Positions 46,894 to 54,054 of a stretch of DNA of 56,261 nucleotides are shown here, one piece after another; position 1 is the stretch's first letter; the number at the start of each line of letters is the position of its first letter. Below the pieces are notes generated by a model. It did not search any database. It was given only the letters and a program-made list of their open reading frames with translations, and was not told the DNA's origin. Source of the stretch: Candidatus Sulfotelmatobacter kueseliae (GTDB lineage Bacteria; Acidobacteriota; Terriglobia; Terriglobales; Acidobacteriaceae); contig OMOD01000120.1 in assembly GCA_900290255.1 (NCBI GenBank), positions 1 to 56,261 on the forward strand. The letters are read 5' to 3'. Position numbers and translations under genes: made by a program.

Positions 46894-49221
46894 CTACTCA
46901 ACGGTCACCGCCGCTTGGGCCCCGTTGACCGTGATGGCCTGCAAACCGGGATCGCGGGCACCTCCCCGCGTGATGGTCAGGGGAGTCTGGCCGGTTGTCT
47001 TGGCTTGAAAAGTCATGGTAACCACCGTACCCTGGCCGGAAACCCCGCCGGCGCCAGGGGGGCGCGTGGCCGTAATTTGCAACTGCCCTATGGTTTCATC
47101 TTCGCGGTGAACCAGAGCTACTGCTTGGCCATCCTGCGAGAGAAAGCCGCCGTTCGACACGTTCAACAACTGCAGCAGTCTGGGATCGTAGTTCAACTGC
47201 ACGGGCACGGAGTAAACGTTCTGCGCGCCAGAAATGAGCAGGTTCACCGCAAATGTGCCGCCTTTCGCGGCTTGAATGGTCGGTGGATCAAACAGGAAAC
47301 TAGCTGTTCCTCCGGCAGCGGGAGAGCTCTGCGCTGGCGCTTGTCCTGCCGCAGATGGACTGGCTCCCGGCCGGTTGAGGTTGGGAGATGTTGGCTGCGC
47401 TGCCTGCGCTGTCGGTGCGGGTGAACTCGCCGGTGGCGCTGCCGGCGCTGACGGCCTGCTCACATGGCGCAACTCGATGGAGCTGGCAGTCCCGATTTCA
47501 ATCGCTCGTTGGTTCGCCTCATTTACATCCGTCCCGCGGATGATGTGCGGAGTGATGGCGAAAACCGTCTCATCCTCCTGGTGATCCTGCTGCGTCTGGC
47601 CAAAAAGGTACTTCAAGATCGGGATCTGCGCTAACCCCGGGATCCCGCTCAGCGACCTAGTCTGCGAATCGTCCAGGATGCCGCCGATCAGGCTGGATTC
47701 CCCATCCTTTAGACGAATCTCGCCCAAGTCAACTTTCTTCTGCCCGATGATGGGCTGGGTGATGCCGCCGATACTGGCCTGGCCTATCTCCGATGAAACC
47801 TCCATGGTGATCTTCAGCGTGACGTCCCGGTCCGCGTGCACGTGCGGCGTGAGTTCGATGACCACGCCTACGTCGATGTACTGGAACTGGGTATTTACCA
47901 GAGGATTAATTCCAACGCCGCCGATGCCAGGCTGGAACGAGCCGGTAGCCACAGGCAGACGCTCGCCGATCTTGAGAGACGCTTTCTGGTTATCAAGGGC
48001 GCGAATCTGCGGATTCTGAATCAGCTTGGTGTCGGTATCTCCCATGACCGCCGACAGATTAGCCGATGGAATCTGGACCTGAAAGTTCGTTGCATTGAGG
48101 TTGGCCAGAGTGTTCAGGTTAATGCCGTTTGATGAGCCTTGGGTGACCGTGGCTCCCGTCCCCGAAGTGGTTGTAGCCGTCGTGGTGGTCGTATTACTTA
48201 TATTGTCCTGCAGAGTCACCGTGGCGCTGGTAGGTGGACTTAAACCGAGGGTGCGGGATCTGTCTTTGCTAATCTGCATTACGGCGATGTCGATGATGAC
48301 TTCCGGGCGCGCTTTATCGAGGTCGTCCACCAGCTTTTCCGCCAGAGCGATCTGATCCGGTGTGCCGCGCACGACCAGCGCATTCTGGGAAAGCAATTGC
48401 TGCACGCGCTGCACGTCCAGCACGCTGCGAATGGCGTTTACCACATCCTGCACTTCGGTGGGCTGCGAGAGATTCGAGAGATAAAACGTTTTGAGGACGC
48501 TCTGCTCCAGTTCCTTGCGTTTGGCAGCATTGTCCTGGGCTACGAAAATGGTGTTGGGCGTCACCGGTCGCCAGAAAGTTTTCGATTCCAGCGCGGTGAT
48601 TTCCAGCGCGTCTTCGAGGGTTACTCCATTGAGTTCCACCTTGATCGGTTTAGGAACGTAATCGGGGTCGAAAAGGACATTGATCCCGGCCAGCTGTCCG
48701 ATGGTGCGGTAAACCATGTCAGATTTGTCGGTCAGCTTGACGGTGATGGGGACGCTCGAAATGGGAGCCAGTTCCACCGGCCCGGCAGCTTCCTGAATCT
48801 TGCGCTCCAGGTTGGCCGGGGGCCCGGCCGCCTGCGGCGGCGGATTCTTCTGGTCGTTGATCATCTTCAGGGTGCGCGTGAGTTCCTGCTTGGCGACGAA
48901 CAGCGACGGATCGATGTCGAGGGCTTTCTGGAACAGGGCGGCAGCGTCCTCCAGCTTTCCGTCGTCGCGCAGTTTCTGTCCACGATGGACAATCGAGGCG
49001 GCGGCCTCGAAACGGCCGCGCTCGAACGCGGATCGATAGCGCAGATCCTTCGGTTTGAGATCGTAAGCCTGTTTGAAGAAGTCGTAGGCCTCTTCGTAAT
49101 TCTGGCGAGCTTCGGCGTCCTGGCCCTTGGCGTACAAGTCTTTCGCCTTATCGGCGAGGGCGGGAAGTACTGCAACCGCGACCAGCGCCAGCAATAGCGC
49201 CGGGCGCAATAGGGGTCTCAT
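46894..49221 (-). CDS. Secretin (GspD/PilQ type) with N-terminal TPRs and C-terminal cohesin domain
   Basis: A 775-residue outer-membrane channel. The ATG at 49221 has GAGGA seven bases upstream and a signal peptide (LLLALVAVAVLPALA); the frame is open to 49506 but lacks those features. Residues about 25-130 carry TPR-like repeats (AKDLYAKGQDAEARQNYEEA). A secretin N0/STN-like region (VELNGVTLEDALEI) and N1 domain follow, and the secretin core spans about 280-580 (VIIDIAVMQISKD ... KLIQNPQIRALDNQKA ... DVGVVIELTPHV ... GLAQIPILKYLFG). After a Pro/Ala/Ser-rich linker, about 640-775 is a cohesin-like domain (VYSVPVQLNYDPRLLQLLNV). Secretin-cohesin fusions are unusual. Confidence 0.88.
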   Translation of the reverse strand: MRPLLRPALLLALVAVAVLPALADKAKDLYAKGQDAEARQNYEEAYDFFKQAYDLKPKDLRYRSAFERGRFEAAASIVHRGQKLRDDGKLEDAAALFQKALDIDPSLFVAKQELTRTLKMINDQKNPPPQAAGPPANLERKIQEAAGPVELAPISSVPITVKLTDKSDMVYRTIGQLAGINVLFDPDYVPKPIKVELNGVTLEDALEITALESKTFWRPVTPNTIFVAQDNAAKRKELEQSVLKTFYLSNLSQPTEVQDVVNAIRSVLDVQRVQQLLSQNALVVRGTPDQIALAEKLVDDLDKARPEVIIDIAVMQISKDRSRTLGLSPPTSATVTLQDNISNTTTTTATTTSGTGATVTQGSSNGINLNTLANLNATNFQVQIPSANLSAVMGDTDTKLIQNPQIRALDNQKASLKIGERLPVATGSFQPGIGGVGINPLVNTQFQYIDVGVVIELTPHVHADRDVTLKITMEVSSEIGQASIGGITQPIIGQKKVDLGEIRLKDGESSLIGGILDDSQTRSLSGIPGLAQIPILKYLFGQTQQDHQEDETVFAITPHIIRGTDVNEANQRAIEIGTASSIELRHVSRPSAPAAPPASSPAPTAQAAQPTSPNLNRPGASPSAAGQAPAQSSPAAGGTASFLFDPPTIQAAKGGTFAVNLLISGAQNVYSVPVQLNYDPRLLQLLNVSNGGFLSQDGQAVALVHREDETIGQLQITATRPPGAGGVSGQGTVVTMTFQAKTTGQTPLTITRGGARDPGLQAITVNGAQAAVTVE

Positions 49222-49359
49222 TCGTTGATCCTCGCAGAAACCATACGTACCGGAGATGGTCCTCTCACATCGGACCTTGCCGAACAGACGACTCTGTCCG
49301 GCGTCCGCGATCTCGCGCAACAATCCACCTCGATTAATGGAAAAATCTTCGCGCATGCG

Positions 49360-49389
49360 ATTATAGCATCGCCATTTCCGGGTCCCGAA
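49360..49389 (-). promoter_or_regulatory. Possible promoter of the secretin-pseudopilin operon
   Basis: On the minus strand a perfect TATAAT (49360-49365) lies 18 bases after TTCGGG (49384-49389). A transcript would start near 49353, about 130 bases ahead of the secretin ATG. The -35 is weak. Confidence 0.4.
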
Positions 49390-49487
49390 GTGCTTGTGCA
49401 CATAGCAGTTACACTCCTTGCTCGCGTGACCCACGATCGCCGGTCGGCTGCCAATGCCGGCATTCGCTGATAACATGAAGCGGACCC

Positions 49488-50021
49488 ATGGCTCGCCAAT
49501 CGTCACACCAAACTAAACCCAATCCGGAGAAATCCCCCCGCCGTGATCCCACGGCTTCCGGGCAGCGTGACGCCGCTGTTAATAGGATCGCTTCACATAA
49601 CTATTTCTTGCTGGAAAAATTTGAGGCCGGGGTCGCCTTGACCGGGACCGAGGTCAAGTCCATCCGGGGGGGGCGGGCCAATCTCAAGGACTCGTACGGC
49701 CTGGTCAAGGATGACGAACTCTGGCTGCTGAATTGCCACATCAGTCCCTACCAGCATGGGAGCTACTCCAACCATGCCGCCCTGCGTACTCGCAAGTTGC
49801 TGATGCACCGGGACGAAATCCGCAAGCTCACGGGCAAGACTCAGCAAAAGGGACTCACCCTCATCCCCACCCGCATGTACTTCAAGAACGGCAGAGTAAA
49901 AGTGGAGCTTGCCCTGGCCAAAGGCAAGCAGCTGTGGGATAAGCGGGAAACCGAACGGCGCCGGACCGCGGACAAAGAAGCACGCGACGCGATTTCGCGA
50001 GGAAGAAATAATAAGAAGTGA
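49488..50021 (+). CDS. smpB: SsrA-binding protein SmpB
   Basis: A 177-residue partner of tmRNA in rescuing stalled ribosomes. The N-terminal ~28 residues are a basic, disordered extension. The OB-fold core follows: NYFLLEKFEAGVALTGTEVKSIRGGRANLKDSY, with HISPYQHGSYSNH and the basic tail GKQLWDKRETERRRTADKEARD that enters the mRNA channel. Full length for the family plus the extension. It is divergent from the secretin operon and closely followed by an Smr-domain reading frame. No tmRNA gene is in the window. Confidence 0.95.
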   Translation: MARQSSHQTKPNPEKSPRRDPTASGQRDAAVNRIASHNYFLLEKFEAGVALTGTEVKSIRGGRANLKDSYGLVKDDELWLLNCHISPYQHGSYSNHAALRTRKLLMHRDEIRKLTGKTQQKGLTLIPTRMYFKNGRVKVELALAKGKQLWDKRETERRRTADKEARDAISRGRNNKK

Positions 50022-50082
50022 CTACGGAGCCAGAAAACCCAAGCCGAGACTCGCCATTAAGACCGTAAACCTCAAATCCGAT

Positions 50083-50391
50083 ATGCCGGAGGTCCGCGTG
50101 GCCTTGCAGCGGCTGGACCGGGAACTGGCGCTGGCACGCCAGCAGGAGGCCGCTCTTCTCAAGGTCATCCATGGCTACGGGTCAAGTGGAACCGGAGGCG
50201 AAATCCGCATCGCGGTGCAGAAGCGACTCCATGAACTGAAGGAAGCGGGCCAGATTCGCGGCTGCATTTTCGGCGAGGACTGGTCGAAATCGGATGCCAC
50301 TACATGGCAACTGCTCCGGGTGCATCCGGAACTGAAGAGTGATTCGGACCTGGGCAGGCGAAACCAGGGCATCACGGTAATCGTGCTGTAG
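50083..50391 (+). CDS. Smr-domain protein (start uncertain)
   Basis: The frame encodes an Smr (MutS2 C-terminal-like) nuclease domain: MPEVRVALQRLDREL, LKVIHGYGSSGTGGEIRIAVQKRL and the closing IRGCIFGEDW. The first ATG (50083) cuts into the domain, since the homologous part seems to begin at AIKTVNLKSD, coded from about 50053. No ATG, GTG or TTG lies between that point and deep inside smpB (TTG 49909). The frame is +1 relative to smpB. Options are a rare start codon, a +1 shift at the smpB stop (AAG TGA C), or a frameshifted gene. Smr proteins have been linked to cleavage of mRNA on collided ribosomes, so linkage with smpB is suggestive. Confidence 0.6.
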   Translation: MPEVRVALQRLDRELALARQQEAALLKVIHGYGSSGTGGEIRIAVQKRLHELKEAGQIRGCIFGEDWSKSDATTWQLLRVHPELKSDSDLGRRNQGITVIVL

Positions 50392-50664
50392 TCTTTATGG
50401 AGCCGGGGTCGGTTTCGAAGCCGGGGATGTGGGTGGCGGCGGCCTTGGCGGAGCACTAAGGGGATCCGGTTGGTGCAGTTTCTGTTCACGGCTGGCGAGC
50501 TCGGTTCACTCGCCGCAGTTGACTTACTTTTGCAAAACTCTACAAATCCACACATCCACAGAAACCATCCTCGCCTATCATGATGGACAGCTGGTCTTGC
50601 GCCGCGGACTGGCTGTCAACCATCGCTAGTCCATGCAATGCGCACACCTCCAGCGGGAGGAATT

Positions 50665-51189
50665 ATGAAAGCCGCTCTCGCCCTGATCCTCTTTGCTGCT
50701 TTTGCCTATGCCCAGGAAATCCCGGCTTCTCCTCTTTTTCATGCTGCTTGCGGCCCGGTCGAAGTCAACTTCGCGACGGAGACCTCGGCCGCCCAGCCGC
50801 CTGCTCAGCCCGAACCCGGCAAGGCGCTGGTCTATGTCGCTGAAGATTTCACGACAGTCCAGCCAACCATTGGCAGCCCCAGAATCAAGGTCGGCCTCGA
50901 TGGCGCGTGGAGGGGGGCGACTCACGGCAAGTCGTATCTCTTCTTCTCGGTCGACCCCGGCGAGCATCACCTGTGCATCAAGTGGCAATCGAGCCTGGAA
51001 CGGTTCTCCAAACTCGCCGCGTTCGCACATCTTACGGCTGAGGCGGGCAAGACCTACTACTTCCGGTCGCGCATTACCTTTTCCAGCCAGTGGGCCAACG
51101 AGTACCTCGACTTGGATCCCGTCGATCCCGACGAAGGCCAGTACCTCGTCGAGTCGTCTCAGCCCGTCATGTCGCACCCGAAGAAGTGA
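50665..51189 (+). CDS. Secreted hypothetical protein (DUF2846-like)
   Basis: A 174-residue exported protein. GGGAGGAATT precedes the ATG at 50665 and a signal peptide covers about residues 1-16 (AALALILFAAFAYAQ). The rest is beta-rich: KALVYVAEDF, RIKVGLDGAWRGATHGKSYL, FFSVDPGEHHLCIKWQS, AHLTAEAGKTYYFRSRI. The PGEHHL and AEAGKTYYF pattern resembles DUF2846-like proteins, small periplasmic beta sandwiches of unknown role. It has no lipobox. It stands alone, 115 bases before the next gene, with no context pointing to a function. Confidence 0.75.
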   Translation: MKAALALILFAAFAYAQEIPASPLFHAACGPVEVNFATETSAAQPPAQPEPGKALVYVAEDFTTVQPTIGSPRIKVGLDGAWRGATHGKSYLFFSVDPGEHHLCIKWQSSLERFSKLAAFAHLTAEAGKTYYFRSRITFSSQWANEYLDLDPVDPDEGQYLVESSQPVMSHPKK

Positions 51190-51304
51190 AGGCTCCGGCT
51201 TTTCCTTGACGTTGGGTAGTCTGCCGTGCACAATGCTGCGAAATCGTCGAGCGGAGTTCGTGCGCTTTTTCGGGACGATTCGTTTCGACGGTAAGGAGGA
51301 TTTC

Positions 51305-51775
51305 ATGCGTTCAGTTCAACAAGGAGACCTCGGGCTTTTGCAGCATCCCGCGTCGCAAGAACTTCTGCAGTCGAAGATTCCCGCCCGTCTGGCCTATGTC
51401 TGGACCGACGGCACACCTCGCGTCGTTCCCATATGGTTTCATTGGAACGGAAAGGAAATTGTCATGGCCACTCCGCCGAAGGCACCCAAGCTAAAGGCTC
51501 TGGCCAAGAATCGGAAAGTGTCGCTCACGATTGACGACAACACTTTCCCCCACAAGGTGCTTCTCATCCGCGGTACGGCCCGCCTCGAACCTTTGGACGG
51601 AATCGTCCCCGAATACGCGGCCGCCGCCGAGCGCTACTTCGGACCTGAACAGGGACAGGCCTGGGTCAATCAGCTGCGTTCCATGGTTTCTTCGATGGTA
51701 CGCATCACCATCACGCCGGAGTGGGTGGGCCTGATCGACTTCCAGACCCGCTTCCCCAGTGCGCTGGCGGGTTGA
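51305..51775 (+). CDS. Pyridoxamine 5'-phosphate oxidase-like split-barrel protein
   Basis: A 156-residue flavin- or F420-binding split-barrel protein. AAGGAGG lies five bases ahead of the ATG at 51305; the frame is open far upstream but there it only overlaps the previous gene in another phase. The core is ARLAYVWTDGTPRVVPIWFHWNGKEIVMAT, then LAKNRKVSLTIDD and VLLIRGTARLEPLDG, a pattern common to PNPOx-like proteins of unknown substrate. No partner gene is adjacent that would identify the cofactor or reaction. Confidence 0.85.
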   Translation: MRSVQQGDLGLLQHPASQELLQSKIPARLAYVWTDGTPRVVPIWFHWNGKEIVMATPPKAPKLKALAKNRKVSLTIDDNTFPHKVLLIRGTARLEPLDGIVPEYAAAAERYFGPEQGQAWVNQLRSMVSSMVRITITPEWVGLIDFQTRFPSALAG

Positions 51776-51854
51776 TGTTTCTTACCAGTATTGCGGTTAT
51801 TTCGCCGGCGGCTTGCGCTTTTGCCGTCCTGCCGGGGATACTGGGATGTTCCCT

Positions 51855-51860
51855 TACAAT
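51855..51860 (+). promoter_or_regulatory. Possible -10 element directly ahead of pepA
   Basis: TACAAT at 51855-51860 ends 12 bases before the ATG at 51873. A transcript starting about seven bases later would have almost no leader. No SD is seen at that ATG. A good -35 is not obvious. Confidence 0.3.
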
Positions 51861-51872
51861 TCTCCAAACAAT

Positions 51873-53384
51873 ATGAAAACAACAATCTCCCTCTCTGCTC
51901 CCGCCGAAGTTGAAACCGAATCGCTGGTCGCCGTGGTGCTGGACCACGCCGAACCTGCGCCGAGCGAAAAAGAAAAAGACAAGAAGCCGGAATTGAAAGT
52001 TGCGTCCGCTGACCCCGCGGTGCAATCAGTGGCGGCCGATCTGCTGGCGAGCGGAGAGGTCGCGGGCAAGCCCTTTGAGACTAACCTTATGCACCGGCCC
52101 GTCACGCTGATGGCGAGGCGTTTGTTGCTGGTTTCCGGCGGAAGTGCGAAGAAATTCTCGAGCTACGATCTGCGCCGCGTTGCCGGCACCGCTGTCCGGG
52201 CACTGAAGTCTCGCGGAATCAGGAGCTTTGCTTTCGTGGCTCCGCCCAGCATTCCCGCGGAGGAAGCGGTGCGCGCCATCATCGAGGGAGCGCACGTAGG
52301 GAATTTTGATCCCGACTACTACCGCAGCGATCGCAAAGACCAGAAGATTGACGCCGTTACGATCATTGCCAGCGGAGACGAAGCTGCTCTCGAAAGGGCC
52401 GCGAATGAGGCGCAAATCGTCGGTGAATCACAAAACTTCACGCGCGATCTGGTGAATGAGCCTTCCAACCGCATGACGCCCACGATTCTGGGCGAGCGCG
52501 CCAAGACGATGTCGGCCGAAGTCGGACTGAAATGCGAGGTTTACGGCGCGGACAAGATCAAGGAATTGAAGATGGGCGCGTTCTGGAGCGTGGCTCAGGG
52601 GTCCGACGAGCCACCTGCGCTGATCGTGATGAAGTACGAGCCTGCTGGCGCGCCCCAAAAGCCGGTCCTGGGTCTGGTGGGGAAGGGAATTACCTTCGAC
52701 ACCGGCGGCATTTCGATCAAGCCGGCTGACGGCATGGAGAAAATGAAGTACGACATGGCCGGCGGTGCGACCATGATTGGCGCCATGCGGGCCATCGCGC
52801 TACTGAAGCCGAAAATCAGGGTGATTGGCATCGTGTGCGCGACCGAGAACATGCCCTCTGGCAAGGCGCAAAAACCGGGCGACGTGCAGATCGCAATGTC
52901 GGGCAAGTCCATCGAGATTATCAATACGGACGCCGAGGGCCGGCTGGTGCTGGCCGACGGCCTGTACTACGCGCGCCAGCTCGGTTGCACGCACCTGGTG
53001 GATGCGGCCACGCTGACCGGTGCGGTCGTGGTAGCGCTCGGGTACAACAACGCGGGAATTTTTTCCAACGACGACACCATGTACGAGCGCTTCCATAGCG
53101 CTAACGCCAAGGCGGGCGAGAAAATGTGGCGCATGCCGCTCGACGATGAATACAAAGAGCAGATTCGCAGCTCGATCGCCGACATCGTCAACTCCGGAGG
53201 ACGCTGGGGCGGCGCCATCACGGCGGCGATGTTTCTGAAGGAATTCGCCGAAGACACCCCGTGGATTCACCTTGACATTGCGGGCACTGCCTGGATGGAA
53301 GAGCAGAAGTCGTGGATCGCGAAAGGTCCGTCAGGAATCGCCTTGCGCAGCCTGGTGGAATTCGTAAGAGGTTTTGCGGCATAA
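51873..53384 (+). CDS. pepA: Leucyl aminopeptidase (M17, PepA)
   Basis: A 503-residue two-metal cytosolic aminopeptidase. The M17 signature NTDAEGRLVLADGL is intact, with upstream metal ligands in GLVGKGITFDTGGISIKP and YDMAGGATM. The N-terminal macro-like domain covers about 1-170 and the catalytic domain about 190-503. I chose the ATG at 51873; ATG 51846 would put the TACAAT element inside the coding sequence. The protein contains a Lys/Glu-rich loop (PSEKEKDKKPEL) near residue 30-40. It is followed by hairpin E and the tRNA-Phe gene. Confidence 0.93.
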   Translation: MKTTISLSAPAEVETESLVAVVLDHAEPAPSEKEKDKKPELKVASADPAVQSVAADLLASGEVAGKPFETNLMHRPVTLMARRLLLVSGGSAKKFSSYDLRRVAGTAVRALKSRGIRSFAFVAPPSIPAEEAVRAIIEGAHVGNFDPDYYRSDRKDQKIDAVTIIASGDEAALERAANEAQIVGESQNFTRDLVNEPSNRMTPTILGERAKTMSAEVGLKCEVYGADKIKELKMGAFWSVAQGSDEPPALIVMKYEPAGAPQKPVLGLVGKGITFDTGGISIKPADGMEKMKYDMAGGATMIGAMRAIALLKPKIRVIGIVCATENMPSGKAQKPGDVQIAMSGKSIEIINTDAEGRLVLADGLYYARQLGCTHLVDAATLTGAVVVALGYNNAGIFSNDDTMYERFHSANAKAGEKMWRMPLDDEYKEQIRSSIADIVNSGGRWGGAITAAMFLKEFAEDTPWIHLDIAGTAWMEEQKSWIAKGPSGIALRSLVEFVRGFAA

Positions 53385-53393
53385 CCATCTTCG

Positions 53394-53486
53394 CCACGGA
53401 TTTGCACGGATGCTCACGGAGAGAATCTTCTGTGGTCGATCCGTGATAATCCGTGTAAATCCGTGTAAATCCGTGTAAATCCGTGG
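53394..53486. repeat. Decamer-periodic inverted repeat (hairpin E)
   Basis: The left arm is CACGGATTTG, CACGGATGCT, CACGGAGAG. The right arm is built of AATCCGTGTA repeated in tandem and closes with AATCCGTGG, complementary to the CCACGGATT that opens the left arm. It starts ten bases after the pepA stop. Open frames across it (reading as HGFTRIYTD-like peptides) are translation artefacts of the repeat. Confidence 0.85.
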
Positions 53487-53514
53487 CCCATGTTGGCGTG
53501 ACAAGCCTGCGACG

Positions 53515-53543
53515 TTGAGGGAATCGAGGGTCGTTGCTATAAT
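53515..53543 (+). promoter_or_regulatory. Promoter of tRNA-Phe
   Basis: TTGAGG at 53515-53520 and a perfect TATAAT at 53538-53543 are spaced by 17 bases. Transcription would start near 53550, about 108 bases ahead of the tRNA. Confidence 0.7.
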
Positions 53544-53657
53544 CAGGGGGTTCCACGCGCTTCCGGTACCGGATTCGCTTCGCCGCACGCTCGGCACTTC
53601 CGCCACAATCAGCTCGAAGCGAATCTTCCGCGCCGCAAATCGCGGGTATCGAAACGT

Positions 53658-53733
53658 GGCCAGGTAGCTCAGGTGGTAGAGCGCAGCCCTGAAAAGGCTG
53701 GCGTCGGCGGTTCAACTCCGTCCCTGGCCACCA
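53658..53733 (+). tRNA. tRNA-Phe (GAA)
   Basis: A full cloverleaf. The acceptor stem is GGCCAGG with CCTGGCC, followed by discriminator A and an encoded CCA. The D arm is GCTC...GAGC, the anticodon stem CAGCC/GGCTG with loop CTGAAAA (anticodon GAA), and the T arm contains GTTCAACTC. The anticodon decodes UUC/UUU. Confidence 0.95.
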
Positions 53734-54050
53734 TATCTCTCAACGGTTTAGCGGACCAGCCCGAAATTTCACACCTGTGATTTCACACCTGTGGTCGCTC
53801 ACGGCCCTAAGCAAACGGCTTTCGAACTGGTGAGTGGTTAACTTCCGCATTGCCTCCATGATCGGGTAAGGGAAGGTTGGCCGACGACCATCCGGATAGA
53901 ATCTTCGTTACGGGCGCTCGAAGTAAAAAAGGGGTGCCACACCAAAGAGACACGTCACCTCTGGTTAAAGAGGAACGAATTTATGCGTGCCCCCAGTGTC
54001 CAGCAGCACCTGAATCTCATAGGGCTTGTGCTTGCTTCCCGCCGCGAAAA
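53734..54050. other. 317-base stretch after tRNA-Phe
   Basis: It contains a short tandem repeat (TTTCACACCTGTG twice, near 53768-53795), a small hairpin CCTCT/AGAGG at about 53958-53973, and, on the minus strand, the 29-codon frame listed separately. No copy of the tRNA 3' end is repeated here, so no sign of an integrated element. Confidence 0.5.
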
Positions 54051-54054
54051 TCAT
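53965..54054 (-). CDS. Short 29-residue frame coupled to the kinase gene stop codon
   Basis: The ATG overlaps the kinase-propeller TGA by four bases (ATGA), and the frame ends in TAA at 53965. It encodes MIFAAGSKHKPYEIQVLLDT followed by GGTHKFVPL. The composition is protein-like and the overlap suggests coupling. No family is recognised. It could equally be chance, or the leftover end of a longer gene. Confidence 0.25.
   Translation of the reverse strand: MIFAAGSKHKPYEIQVLLDTGGTHKFVPL

Noticed and set aside
53218..53715. Open frames reading HGFTRIYTD-like peptides
   Set aside because: They are translations of the decamer repeat and overlap pepA and the tRNA gene; the peptide periodicity mirrors the DNA period.
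53658..54050. Integration site of a mobile element at tRNA-Phe
   Set aside because: No direct repeat of the tRNA 3' end, no integrase and no phage gene is seen next to it; the nearest tyrosine recombinases are 40 kb away.
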